NCBI GenBank assembly: GCA_033182465.1 | Contig: CP137322.1 | Coordinates: 372,001 to 436,000, forward strand | From: Sanghuangporus weigelae | Taxonomy: Eukaryota; Basidiomycota; Agaricomycetes; Hymenochaetales; Hymenochaetaceae | Length of the DNA: 64,000 bases | Reading direction: 5' to 3' | Shown: positions 22,901 to 35,085 of the stretch, one piece after another | Numbering within the stretch: the stretch's first letter is position 1 | Layout: each line of letters opens with the position of its first letter | Program-made: the position numbers and the translations under genes | Notes under the pieces: model-generated | What the model was told of the DNA's origin: nothing | Seen by the model: the letters and a program-made list of their open reading frames with translations, nothing else | Database searches by the model: none

Positions 22901-25900
22901 GTATGATTGATAGGGTGGGTGGACGATCGGACTAGGTCTGTAGGTGCAATCCTAGCAGGCTAGGGTGTTCGATCCTATAGGGAGCGAGCGAGAACGAATC
23001 GGGGAAACCGAACAAAGAAGGGTGATCCGGAAGACTCCCTTGAGACAGACCGAGACTCCGGCCTACTCTGTGGGAACCGTGGATAGACGGAATACCTCCG
23101 GCTGGACGGCCGGTGTGGACTATCTAAAAAGGGGGAAAAAGGGGGAGCGAATACACGTAGGCAAGATGTGATACTCAATGGTCGTCTAGGGGGACCAATC
23201 TGGCCGTGCTGCGGTGAACCGAGTGAATACTTTGGCGACTTGATCACCTCGGAGATGAGTCGACGAAGAAAGAAGACAAGCTGAGAGTATCCGAGTCACC
23301 CCGGGGACGTCCAGACTAGTCTAGGCAAGGAAGATGAGACACCCAAGGGGGGTACTACGGCTTTCTATGACTGACAGAGTCAGTCGGGATGGTCTGAGAG
23401 GCTTCAGAACAGAGGACGTGTGTGCTGAACAGATCTCTGGTATTCGCTATCTGAAAACTACGACATCTGGGCAGGTTTTATAGACTATGGGCGTCCAAAA
23501 CATGTACAAAACGACTGATCTGGGACTGGGGGAGGATCGTGACAAGACGTGAGGTGAAACGTAATAAAACCACAACAAGGAGCGTGAAACTGACAAGACA
23601 GAAGTCTAGTGGACTACAGGAAACTGTGAAACGGGATGAAATCATAGCAAGGAGTGTGAAACTGACGCGATAAGGGTCAGACGGACTGCAAGGTAATGTG
23701 AAACAACATAAAAACTGTCCAGGAAGGGTCCTCCGAACCGCACAACCAAGTCGGTGAACAAACCAGACGGAGAGATTGAACGGATGTACCAGTCGGCGAA
23801 CTCCGATCGGAAGTCCGAACCTCGGAGACCACTTCGGCAAAGTCCGAACAATGGAGCGCACCTCGTGGAATGTCTGGGATGAAGGTACGCTGTCGGTCGG
23901 CGGTGTCGTATCTGAAGGTGCTACAGATGTCCGTCCTACTAAGGGTGCTGAATGTATGAAGGGACCTCCAAAAATGGGATGCCGACGCTATCAGACTCTC
24001 AAAGACCTACTACCCGGCAGGTGCCAGGAACCGTCGGAGATGTAATGGATGGGTCTAAGGATGCCGCTGGATAAAGGGAATAGGATAACAGGGCCGCCGC
24101 TCAAAAGGGGGGATCACAAGAGGCTGCCGACGTGGTATAAACTCAGCCACAGGAAGGTATGAAGCGTATAAGATGAATATAAAGGATAAAATGGAGTGAG
24201 TGGCTAGAGAAGGCGCCGCTGGGTCGTCTGATAGGATGCCTGGGTCGTCGGATGGCCGCCAACGTCGAATAGAGGGGTGCCGGACTGAGGGGGAGGCCGC
24301 AGGAATCCGCCGAAGTAGCGTAAACGCGATAGATGAGAGGAAAAGACCGTATAAGATCAATATATGGGATAAACTGGAGTGAAAGGCTGGAAAGGACGCC
24401 GAAGGGGAGTCTGATAAGAAGCCTGGGTCGCCGAAGGGTCGCCGACGTCAAATAGAGGGGCGCCGGACAGGTATAAAGTGTGGGGAGGAGGCTCAGGGTT
24501 AAATCCCGAGCCCTACTCACTCACTGAACGTCAGAGCGGCAGAGGCGTACCGGAGGCGGCGAAGGCAAGTAGAATGTGGAGTCAAACAAGAGGAGATGTC
24601 AAGGATAGTATATAGTCAAGGGGGAGGCTCAGTACATGAGGGGAGACTCAGAGTGAGGGATATCTCGAACTCTGGCGCTCGGTCTGGTACATGCTCTTGG
24701 AATCCTTGCTAGGCTTGGAATCCTGTCGTCTACAAGCTAGTATAAGCTCTATATATACTCTACTGCTGTCGCCGACACATCCTACTGTCTGACAACATCT
24801 CCTGAGTCATCTGGGTCGCCAAGGGCCGCTGCCGGAGCGCCCAGGTGAAATCCGAGAGCGGCAACGTGAGGGGGGCATCCAATCACATGAAATATTGAGT
24901 ATCTGCAATAACACGGGTGCCGGCGGAGTTGGGCTTGGCGGCGCGAGTCGGTGGCTTGGCACGCCGATGTACCACATGCCTACCTTCCATACATGGTCTA
25001 ATGGGGGCCGCCGCGTCGGGGGGAAGTCAGGAAACATCGGAACCGATGATTGGAGGCTGATATCGCATATATGAGACAAAGGGCGCATCAGCCGATGTCC
25101 CTGAGGTGTCCGATGCATCGGCGGCACTCAATACAGAGTGTGGGCGATCCCTAGTGACTAATATGAGTGGCCGGAGCGGCAGTGCTATGGGGGACTGCCG
25201 GACTGGTGGCAGATACATCGTAATGAGGCATGTAAGCACATATGACAATATATAGCTCCCTAGACAATGGGGGACTGCTTGGTAAGCTGTAGGAGGCGTC
25301 GGCGAGGGTACCTGAGGATGTCTGAGTGTCCGCCGCATTGATCGGCGCCAAGGGGGGCTGACTCGGAGGCATCCAGAGTCGCCGTACGGCTGTACGTATG
25401 GTAAATCATAAGATCGGCGGCACGTAGTCACTGAGGGATGTGTCCTATAGTGCCTGGTGCTGGGTAGGAGCTGTCGGCGGACCTGTCTGAGTGTCGGGGA
25501 GCCATCGGCGGATTGATTTGGGTCATAGGAGGGCGCCGCAGTACAGTACATGTGCTGGAATCAATGGATACGTGCTCAAATGATGTCCCGAGTGCAATAG
25601 GAGTGTGCCCTCACACTCTCAGGTGTCGGCAGTGCTGGGATATGGTATCTGCAGTAAGAGGGAGCCATAGTATGAGTGTACTGGCACAGGAGGAGCCAGT
25701 GCGCTACAACGCGATCGTTGGGTACCTCGAAACAGGTTGGAATGATCCCTGGCAGTGTGAAATGCTGATGAAAAGGTCCAGGCTTCGGAGTGCCAATATC
25801 CGCTCGGGTGACTGAGGCAGAGGTCGGCGAGTGGTAGCGTGACAAAGTATGGACAACGAAATATGGCGTGGTGCCTATTGCACAGTATTAACGGGTCTTC

Positions 25901-26137
25901 GGGGTCTTGGAATGTGACATATGTGCAATGGAAAGTGAAATGGGGTGAGCCAAGATATGTACAAAGTCTCGGGCGCGTCCTAAGGTATAGTGGACTGCTC
26001 GAAAGGATCAAATCAAGTCGTATACACCCTTTGTGACTGTTAGAGTCACTCGGGCAGGTGATACACCAGTGTGTTGGACACTGGTGAAGTATGTACAATA
26101 CTCGCCCGCTGACGCCCAGAATAGCAGTGTGCGCTAT

Positions 26138-26600
26138 AGCGGGATTAACATGTGATAAGGTTGCAGATCAGAGGAAGCACGGAAGAAGCTTCTCGAAGCA
26201 TTGGGGTGGTAGGACTCAAACAAGCCTTCCTATTATGGTAGCAATATGGTGTGCTAACACCAGAGGAGAATGTTGGTGTTGGATGAAACATATTGTCTTA
26301 ACCAATAGCAAGGCTGTAGTCAGTAGTTATAGTGTAGTTAAGTAAGCTAGACAGAAGTCTATTTAGAGCGCCAGCTGAGCGGGGCATTGTCTCTCAGCAA
26401 AATTATTTTGTATCTTCAATCGAAACTGTACCCCTTTGGTTGAAACCTCTACTCTACTGTTAAGTTAAGCTCGAGCCTATAGCTCGCTTCTTGATAGTAC
26501 GTCTCTAACCTTCACTCCAATCTCCAATTACTATTGTCAGAAGGAGGAAGTAGGGACTTGTTCTGGTACGATCAGACTGACCACCTCATCTGAAAATACT
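26138..26600. mobile_element. Block unique to the right arm, LTR-like in composition
   Basis: About 460 bp with no counterpart in the left arm, interrupting the mirrored sequence. Contains AATTATTTTGTATC and a pyrimidine-rich end, reminiscent of a Copia-type LTR, but no clear termini or target duplication, so the assignment is weak. Confidence 0.3.
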
Positions 26601-26972
26601 GGTCCTAATATGCGTAGCGGCGATGCTGGGCATGCGGAAAGAGGCAGCTGCAAAAGTGACGGCCCATCGGCGCTGTGGAGCAGCAGTGGCCTGACAGACA
26701 TCACCAGGCTGCTTGAACCGATGCCTGGAGTAATTTCATTTTTCTTGACTATCTGGAGGTCGTTCTAGGGGTGTCTGGTTCGAGAGAGGCCGAACCTGCT
26801 TTCAGAAGAGGGGAGGCAGCAGCCCTATTGGTCGAGTGGCAAATCAAGGAGCGGCGCTTTGAAAGTCATAAAGAGTGGCAGAGGTGTAGTGGTCGTCGCA
26901 CGATGGTATACTGTACAGGGCACTAAGGGGACTGTACCACCGTACCGGTACAGGCAGGTGTGGCGCACTACA

Positions 26973-28178
26973 CCGGAAGTGATACCAGTAAGCTAGTGAT
27001 AGCAAAGAAGAATTCGAAGACCTTACAGGGTATTTGTGTCTGCTGATTTTCGCGAGAAGTAGAGCATAACATGTTGAAGTAGTTGTTCAACGGAAGGCCT
27101 CAGGATCGGCTATTTCGCTAATTTAGTTTAAAAAGAAAATGACAGAAGTTGAGACGTACATTCCGGTTGAGCATCAATATGATTAAATTGCATAAAAAGT
27201 CAGAGTATCACTCTGATAGCGGAGGAATCAGGCTATTGAGAATCAGATACAACAATTCGGCATCCGTCTGAACCTCAGCAAAAGGGGAGCTCAGAGCACA
27301 TAGCTCATAAATCACGCAGCCAAGCGACCAGATGTCACTTTTCGTGCCATAAGGTCTTCCCTGAATGATTTCAGGTGACACGTAGTAAGGGGTCCCGACG
27401 CGAGTACTGGTCAAGGATGTTTGAATGAGAGCCTTCGACAAGCCAAAGTCACCTAGCTTGATCGCATTTCCTTTGCTAATGAATACTGCATAAAGTTCAG
27501 GACCTGGAGTAAACGAAAATTCGAGATTAGAGTAGATCAGATTGCATACCATTCTCCGGTTTCAGATCCCTGTGTAAAATCTGACCAGCGCCATCCTCAG
27601 CAGGCCTGGAAGTCGGACAATGACAGCACTGAAGTGCAAGAAGAAGCTGAGAGAAGCAAGTCCAGATATGCTCTTCATCTATAGACCACTTCTTCTGTCG
27701 ATACTGTTTAATAATCAGCGCAAGATCCCCTCCGTCGCAATATTCCATCACGATGTACAGAATACCAGCTTCCTTGTTATCATGCTTCAACCCACTTGTC
27801 AGCAATTTTCTCTCTAATCAGAAGAACATATGCGTACATCATCGATATATCTGATGATATTTTCGTGATTCAAATACTTCAAAGTGTTTCTGCAGAATAT
27901 ATGGCATCGTTAGAGGCAGGGTCAAGGAGAATTCAGTAGGGTGCGCACACTTCAGCCATGATCCTCGCGTGCTCTCCTCGAGTCATCCGCCCATATTTGA
28001 TTTCCTTCCTTGCAAATATCTGCATGTTTGTCTTTGGTCAGTCCATTCTACTTCCGCAATATAATGATAATGATAGAATTTCAACCACGCGTACCTCGCC
28101 ATCAGATTTCCGTAGCACTTTGCGTACTAGACCATAAGATCCGTACCCGATTACTTCCCGTGGTTCATACAGATCCAT
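26973..28178 (-). pseudogene. NIMA-like kinase copy B, truncated
   Basis: Exons parallel copy A: 28178-28095, 28019-27949, 27889-27838, 27784-27550 and 27485 onward. Gly loop (GYGSYGLV), Lys, [11 protein letters not shown] and GTPYYVSPE are intact, but an in-frame TGA at 27208-27210 (copy A reads Gly-Arg there) ends the product at 239 residues inside the kinase C-lobe. Sequence past the stop remains similar to about 26973, where it meets the inverted-repeat region, so the coiled-coil exon is absent. Probably non-functional; a dominant-negative fragment is conceivable. It shares the divergent promoter with FunK1 B. Confidence 0.85.
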
Positions 28179-28374
28179 CGGATTGGGTAGGGTGGATGCA
28201 GTTGGAGGTGCGTCCGTCGTGGTATCTGACGAAGGGAGGGTGGGACGGTAGCAATCTATCTTCGCTTGTGGGCGAGGTGTGACGCGACGGGCGTGATAGT
28301 GATTGGATGCACGTGACTCGTAAGACAACACGTACACGTGCCGTCAATGCGGCTTGTTCTTATCCACCATCACC
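28179..28374. promoter_or_regulatory. Divergent promoter, copy B, two CACGTG boxes
   Basis: Near-identical to 11276-11471; CACGTG at 28310-28315 and 28335-28340. Confidence 0.6.
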
Positions 28375-30830
28375 ATGGCCGACAATAAGTTACCGCCACC
28401 TGTAACTCCCAACAAAGGCAGAATACTCAAGCCTCTTAATCCTTCTGACTTCTCAACACCGGCCGGGGATACTATTTCATGTTATACTAGCTTCGAAGGT
28501 TTCAACGCGGATCCTCAAACCGCGATAAAGTACAACACGATCGATCTACAGCTCGCGAAATTGATTCCGCTCGACGCCTTCCTACTTGGCTTAGGAGTGC
28601 CAGAAGAAAGCTTGAGGGCGGAGGATCCCGCTATCAGCTCTGTCGCATCGAGTAAAGAAGTTCTGAAGAGGCGGGACGAGTACTGCGCAAAGGTGACCGG
28701 GGAAGTGCATCGATACCGGACGTTTTGCGATTACTCGAATTATATTATTTCGAAATTCGAAACCAAGCGCATTCTTTTTGCTCGAAACGATCCGAGACTC
28801 CTTGAGGGACTAACTGCACTCTCTTTAAAGCCTGACGTTGTCGCCATTGGCAGCGATCGGCCCGACGTTGTGAACGGTCAGTGGAGGGGCTTTTCCGCTC
28901 GAGGACCAATCAAGAATCAGGTTTCATGGGTGTGGAAGGACGTGAATATTGTAGCAGAGTTCAAGAAGCATCGTGAAGTGATAGAATGCAAGAAGACAAT
29001 TGTCAAGTGGACGCTCCATCCTGTGTCTCATATGGCCGACGAAAAAAAAGTTTCAGTAGGTCAGCACAGGGAGACTGATTCTCGTGACCATGATATTGCT
29101 GCTACGGTTCCGCAATCGAAGTCCGGATCTCGGGATGGCGGCGCTATCGGTGTACCAGCGGGACCCATGATACCAGTCCCGCCAATGTCGACTTCTATGT
29201 CCGTCGCGACCTCAATTTCAGAAGGGAGAAAGAGGATGATAGAAGAAGACGATGAAAGGGATATCGCATCTCTAAAAAGGCTTAGACTTCGGCCATCGAG
29301 AACAAAACCCATTATGCGATTTGACCTGATAGTCGACGGTGCGAAGTATGCCATGGAGCAGCTGTCGTTCGTGCCTAATCGACGACACGCACTCGAATTC
29401 CTCATATTGGACGGTGTATTATTTCTGGCGTATTATGATCGATCTGGACCGGTCTATTCGTATCCCTTCCACTTCGCCCAAGACATATACCGTTTCGTAC
29501 TGCTTATGAAAAGGGTTGCCGAAATGAACAGTTGGGAAATGGGCTTCCTCGAGAATTTGGAAGAGGCCAAAATCCCAGTAACCGACATCGTTGAGGAGTT
29601 ACTGTCCCAGGTCAAGAAAGATTCGCCGACATCCTCTCTCGACTCCGCAACCGGAGACGTACCTGCCGACATCCTCCTGGCGATAAATGCCATAAAGTCG
29701 GGGGAGCACTTGTTTACATTGAAAATTGACATGATCTTGGTGTATCTGATATCAGAAATAGGGGGGCGCCGACCGTATGGGCTGGTCAGTAGGGGAACGG
29801 CAGTGTATCTGTCGTATTATCCTGAAAAAAGAGCTCTCGTTGCGGTCAAAATCAGTTGGCCTGCGGCAAGACGGCTTTCGGAGGTGGAGATATTGAAGAA
29901 AGCGCGGGCCGTGCTGCGGAAGGTCGATGCGGATCCTAATGTTAAGCGGAAATACGGTGATAGGAAGCTCGAGGACTCCTTGCCTGTCATAATCGGACAA
30001 AAGGACATCGACGATCTGAAGAAAGATTTATCATTCAGATGGATGACGCAGGAGTTTTACACGAACTTTGACGAAGCGTGGAATCGAATTTGCCGAGCAA
30101 TAATCATGGAACTCCTCCGTCCTTTGTTTTCAGTAACGGATCTGGATCAATTCAAGGAAGCGATTCGGGATATTGTGCTAGGTGAGTATAGTAGCCATCG
30201 GATGACTCTTGTTGAGCTGACGGTCATTTCCGCCCAGCCCATCATTTCCTGTTTAATAGCGAAGAACGAATTCTCCACCGCGATATCAGTCTTCATAACC
30301 TCATGGTTCGCTATAACGGCCCTGACAAGATCCATGGTGTTCTCATTGATTTTGACCTGGCCTCGCTGGGTTTACCGACACCTGAGGGACACTTGGGAAG
30401 ACGGACGGGAACACGCCCTTACATGTCAGTAGATCTCCTTCGCGAGGAAACGCCTCTGCATCTCGAAAGATTCGACTGGGAATCGTTCTTCTATGTCATT
30501 TGCTGGATCGCATCCCACTATTCTGGAGGCGACGCAGTGAAAACTGATGCGTTCAATGAATGGGACGAGCCCGACGATAAAAAGCTCAGGAGTATCAAGA
30601 AAGAGTTGCTAGTCGGGCTGAGCGAACCAAACCTGAACGTCCTATTCACGGACTTCTATAAGCCGTTATACTTGTCCTGGATCAGACCCATCCAGATAAT
30701 GTTTCGAGATGCCGATCTAGCGAGGGGTGACTTCAACGTGACCCCGAACGCAAATCCCGAGGATTTCGATGAAGAGACACTTGGTGGCCATGTTACTTGG
30801 GAGAAGTTGTGGGGGATCCTTGAACAATAA
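28375..30830 (+). CDS. FunK1-type fungal protein kinase, plus-strand copy B
   Basis: Exons 28375-30181 and 30238-30830, 799 residues. Exon 1 encodes the same protein as copy A as far as I can compare. The first part of exon 2 (RYNGPDKIHGVLIDFD, RPYMSVDLLREE, GGDAVKTDAFNEWDE, RSIKKELLVGL) follows copies C and D instead, and the last third (YLSWIRPIQIMFRDADLARG) follows A again. The HRD, DFD and VAVK motifs are intact. The A-like and C-like patches alternate, which fits gene conversion. The function statement is as for copy A. Confidence 0.92.
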
Positions 30831-31395
30831 TCGTGGAGGAGCGACTGTAACTTCACAGGTTCATATCATTATATGATTCTCTTCTCTTTCTTTTTAATCC
30901 TTCAATACAGCGGAGTCTTATTACATGTTATTTGCTACCGTATTCTAGCCTGTGTGTTTTGCCATCTGCTTTGTTTAACTGTTTTGCATTAGTCTCATGT
31001 AGTAATAGAACGTTACTGTAATACGCACTCCTTCGACGTCCTGGACATAACCTATCTACGACTTTATGTACCATTTGAGCGATTATACTCGGTTTGTTGA
31101 TGACCTGAAGTCATTTTGTGATCGAAAATCTCGGGATACATGGTAATCTTCCTGTGTATTAGGAACCTTTCAACGCCTGTAGTACGCTTCGGTCCATGCT
31201 TTAACAATAATTTCCAGAGATGAAGGGATGCTAAACGTGCGTGCCAATGATGATCATTCATAAATAAACCAATTATATTATTGCTGGAGGATTGTCTACG
31301 AGGTACAGCTCGAAGAGCAAAACAGCCTACGAATTAAGCACGCAACTCAGACGATAAATTCGATCCTGCAGGACCCTGTCCACCGCAATCCACCA
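30831..31395. other. Convergent 3' flank after FunK1 B
   Basis: Matches 13928-14488, including the AATAAA signal near 31261 and the GCTGGAGGA / CAGCTCGAAG tail motif. Confidence 0.6.
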
Positions 31396-32285
31396 TCATT
31401 TCTCTAAAATCTGCCAGAATTTGTCCCAAGTAACGTGACCACCGAGTGTCTCATGTGAAATACAAATGTGTCTTTGCAGCCTTGCTTGGTCGGCAGCGAG
31501 AAACATCGACTGCATATCTTGAATCCACAGGGAGATCAGTGGCTTATAGAAGTTTGTGAATAAGATGCCCAAGTTTGGTCGGGAAAGCCCGAATAGCACC
31601 GATTGTTTCACTTCGCTGAGTGTCTTGTCATCGTCTGCGTCCCATGTTTTGAGAGCATTCGTCTGTATTTCGGTGCCATTCGAATAGTGGGTCCCAATCC
31701 AGCAAATGACGTAAAAGAACGACTCCCATCCAAACCTTTCGAGATGTGGAGGGATTTCTTTCTCGAGCAGATCTATTGCTATGAAACGACGAGTCCCAGT
31801 TCGCCGTCCGTGATGTTCATCGCCGCCCGGTTCCCCAACAGAAGCCAGATCAAAATCAATCAAGACTCCATGTACAGCGCCGTCATTATTGTAGTGCACC
31901 ATCAAGTTATGGAGGCTGATATCATGATGGAGAATTCGTGTTTCGCTGTTGAACAAGAAATGGTATGCTATTTCGAGGAAACAGTCAAGGTGAGAAACAC
32001 TAGACGAGAATTAGACGCACCTCGTACTATGTCCCGGATGGCTTGCTTGAAATGATCCAGGTTCGTCAATTCAAATATTGGATGAAGACGCTCCATGACT
32101 ATTACACGGCAGATGCGATTCCCAGTCTCGTCGAGATCTTTGTAATATTCCATTGTTCTGCATTGGAAACACTGTTCTCCCTTCAGATTATCGATCTTTC
32201 TCGCTAATTCATCCATCAGGAAAGGCTCCGCAAGGCTCTTATCCTGTATTTGCCTACGATCAGGATCAGCGTCGAGCTTCAAGAG
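31396..32285 (-). pseudogene. FunK1 fragment, minus-strand array member 1, HHD catalytic loop
   Basis: Exon 1 part 32285-32021 (KLDADPDRRQIQDKSLAEP, ETGNRICRVIVMERLHPIFE, DIV) and exon 2 31967-31396, joined in frame. The N-terminal FunK1 region and the VAVK lysine region are missing, so it is 5'-truncated by rearrangement. The catalytic loop reads ILHHDISLHN: Arg is replaced by His at 31924-31926. DFD and the C-terminal HETLGGHVTWDKFWQILEK are present. It ends against a reversed FunK1 tail at 32283. Confidence 0.85.
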
Positions 32286-32359
32286 GTTTTATTTCTGACG
32301 AGGAGATACTTGGTGGTGAGGTCACCTGTGAGAAGTTTCCGGCAGTGATGAAACAGTAA
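32284..32359 (+). pseudogene. Plus-strand FunK1 tail remnant
   Basis: Encodes SDEEILGGEVTCEKFPAVMKQ-like sequence matching the last ~23 residues of FunK1 C (DEETLGGHVTWEKFWEIIKD). A bare tail facing the minus-strand fragment. Confidence 0.7.
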
Positions 32360-32695
32360 TAGTGGCCGAACAACATCATTATCACAAACTCCCAGGATAC
32401 ATAGATAAAGCATCTTCAAGTATAGCAGGTATATTCTCTTCATCGCTTGAAATATATCTGAACTATGCTTTGTAAATAGCCTACAGTCTACAGAGAGGGA
32501 GGCAGACGCAGTTTGCATGAGGCAAGCGAGGAAGACATCCCAGGAGATCATATCCATATCCAAGCCGATTGCATTATTGCTGGAGGATCTAAGCATCTAC
32601 GAGTTACAGCTCGAATAACAAGACAGTTTACGAATTAAGTGTACGACGCAGACGATATATCTGATCCTACAAGACCCTGACCTCCCAAGTCCACA
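32360..32695. other. Repeated 3' flank inside the minus-strand array
   Basis: Shares the CCGATTGCATTATTGCTGGAGG and ACGAGTTACAGCTCG tail motif (about 32568-32620) with other FunK1 3' flanks. Confidence 0.6.
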
Positions 32696-33560
32696 TTATT
32701 GTGCCAAAATATCCCAGAGCTTGTCCCAAATAACACGGCCGCCGAGTGTCTCGTCATCAAAAACCTCGGGATTTGCGTTCTCAGCCACTTTGAAGTCACC
32801 CTTCGCTGTATCGGCATCTCGGAACATTCTTTGAATGGGTCTGATCCAGGACAAGAATAAGGGTCTGTAGAAATCTGTGAATAGGGTACGCAAGTCCGGC
32901 CTGATGGGCCCGACTAGCGCTGATTGTTTCACTTCACTGAGTGTGCCATCATCATCTGTGTCCCATGTTTCGAGAGCATCCGTCTCTATTTCGACACCAT
33001 TCGAATAGTGGGTCCCAATCCAGCAAACGACGTAAAAGAACGACTCCCAATCAAATCTTTCGCGGTGCAAAGGGGTTTCTTTCTCGAGCAGATCCATTGC
33101 CATGAAACGACGAGTCCCAGTTCGCCTTCCATAGTGTTCTTCACTGCTCGGTGCTCCGACAGAGGCCAGATCGAAATCAATCAGGACTCCATGTACGGCG
33201 CCGTTGTCGCTGTAGCCTACCATCAAATTATGAAGACTGATATCACGATGGAAAATGCGTGCTTCGTGGATGAACGAGAAATGGTGTGCTATTTCGAGGA
33301 AACAGTCAAGATGAGACACACTAGAAGAGAATTAAACGAACCTAGTACGATGTCCCGGATGGCTTGCTTGAAATGATCCAGGTTCGTCAATTCAAATATT
33401 GGATGAGGACGTTCCATGACTACGACATGGCGACAGATGCGATTTCCAGTCTCATCAAAGCTTTTCGGAAGTTCTTTTGCGCTGAACCGAAAAAACCGTT
33501 CTTTCTTCAAATCGTCAATCTCTTTAGGAGGTAATTTGACCATCAGGAGGGACTATGAAG
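32696..33560 (-). pseudogene. FunK1 fragment, minus-strand array member 2
   Basis: Exon 1 part up to 33342 (PPKEIDDLKKERFFRFSAKE, RHVVVMERPHPIFELT) and exon 2 33288-32696 with HRDISLHNLM, DFD, GRRTGTRRFMAMDLL and FDWESFFYVVCWIGTHYS. 5'-truncated: the N-terminal domain and VAVK lysine are absent. The C-terminus LFLSWIRPIQRMFRDADTAKGDF resembles plus-strand copies A and B. Partner copy at 48656. Confidence 0.85.
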
Positions 33561-33618
33561 GCCTACTATTGCCGTACTTCTATTATACCTAGTTTGGGTG
33601 TCGAGCTTCAACAGTCGG

Positions 33619-33702
33619 TTCCTTGATGAGGAGACACTTGGCTTTGGCGGCCCGTTCACCTGTGAGAAAGAATTTCGGGGGAATCACAGTACACAACAAT
33701 AA
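33619..33702 (+). pseudogene. Plus-strand FunK1 tail remnant
   Basis: FLDEETLGFGGPFTCEKEF matches the FunK1 C-terminal tail DEETLGGHVTWEKFW. Followed by the usual 3' flank. Confidence 0.65.
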
Positions 33703-34022
33703 TCGTGATCGATCGAGCGACTTTATCGCACACTCTCAGGAAAGATAGAGTAAGCAATTTATGTTATAGATTCATTTGATGTTTGTTGACTATGCTCTAG
33801 CCATACTCACTAGAAATGAAGAGAAGTGAAATTGTTGCGGGGAAAGGAACGATGATATTCCAGGAGCTCATACTATCCAATAAACAAACCGATTGTATCA
33901 TTGCTGGAGGAGGATCTCAGCGACTACGAGTTACAGCTCGAAGAATTAGACAGCCTACGAATTAATTCCGTGACGCAGACCATAAGTAGCCTCTAAAGGA
34001 CCCAGTACGCCCTGATCCACAG
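33703..34022. other. Repeated 3' flank
   Basis: Contains the CCGATTGTATCATTGCTGGAGG and ACGAGTTACAGCTCGAAG tail motif near 33889-33945. Confidence 0.55.
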
Positions 34023-34925
34023 TCAGTTCTTTAAAGTCTTCCAGATCCTGTCCCAAGTAACGATTCCGCCAAGAGTCTCCTCGTCAAAGACCGATGTATC
34101 ACGTTCAGGGTTTATAGCTTTAGCACGCCTGGATTCGTTCTTTGCTTGAACTTCAAGAAACATCGACTGAAGGTCATATACCCATGTCCAATATAGCGGT
34201 TTATAGAAGTCAGTGAATAGGGCAGACAAATCCGGCTTGATGAGCCCGACTAGCACCGATTGTTTCACTTCACTGAGTGTCTCGTCATCGTCTGCGTCCC
34301 ATGTTTCGAGAGCATCCGTCTTTATTTCGATGCCATTCGAATAGTGAGTCCCAATCCAGCACATGACGTAAAAGAACGACTCCCAATCAAACCTTTCGAG
34401 ATGTGGAGGGGTTTCTTTCTCAAGCAGATCTATTGCCATGAAACGACGAGTCCCAGTCCACCTTCCATGGTGTCCTTCACTGCTCGGTACTCCGACGGAG
34501 GCCAGATCGAAATCAATCAGGACTCCATGTACAGCGTCGCCATCACTCTTGCGTATCATCAAGTTATGAAGACTGATATCACGATGCAGAATACGTGCTT
34601 CGCTGATGAACAAGAAATGGTGTGCTATTCCAAGGAAACAGTCAGAACGAGACACATTGAACGAAAATCAAACGAACCTAGTACAATGTCCCGGATGGCT
34701 TGCTTGAAATGGTCCAGGTTCGTCAATTCGAATATTGGATAAAGGCGCTCCATGACTATTACACGGCAGATGCGATTCCCAGTCTCGTCAAATTTCTTCA
34801 AGTTGTCATAGTTCTCCGTTGTCCGTCGAAAAGAATTGACTTTCATCAAGTTGTCGATATCTTTCGTTGATTTCACCATTGGTAGGGCCTCAGCAAGACT
34901 CCTGTCACAGTATTTGTTTGTATGA
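34023..34925 (-). pseudogene. FunK1 fragment, minus-strand array member 3
   Basis: Exon 1 part ~34925-34678 and exon 2 34624-34023 (HRDISLHNLMIRKSDGD, DFD, GRWTGTRRFMAIDLL, VFDEETLGGIVTWDRIWKTLK). 5'-truncated: only the segment from MVKSTKDIDNLMKVNSFR onward survives. The exon 1 part and the start of exon 2 are nearly identical to member 4 at 35086, indicating recent tandem duplication. Confidence 0.85.
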
Positions 34926-35085
34926 ATAGTATAGACTTATGAAAAAGACTGTAAATAAACCGATTGTGTTATTGCTGGAGCCTTGTCCACGAAACACAAC
35001 TCGAAGAACAAGTCAGATTACGAATTAATTGCGTGGCGTAGAGTTAAGTCTGATTCTACAAGACCCAATCCATCGCAATCCACCA

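Larger units (their letters stand above)
15955..26971. repeat. 11-kb imperfect inverted repeat with hairpin-bearing ends
   Basis: The left end GTAGTGTGCCGCAC with the palindrome CCTGTACCGGTAC..GGTACAGG reappears reversed at 26971. Left arm 15955-22714 and right arm 22901-26971 face each other across a 186-bp spacer (22715-22900). The central ~1 kb of each arm is near-identical; outer parts are more diverged. The left arm has an extra 1.67-kb tandem copy and a 0.9-kb unique block; the right arm has an extra ~0.46-kb block. No transposase or other recognisable protein is encoded; the open frames are G/C-rich by-products. The left flank is LTR sequence and the right flank is kinase B sequence, so no target duplication can be shown. 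Confidence 0.75.

Noticed and set aside
15955-26971. Polinton or other large coding transposon
   Set aside because: No polymerase, integrase, capsid or ATPase-like frame is present, and the structure is explained by repeated inverted and tandem sequence only.
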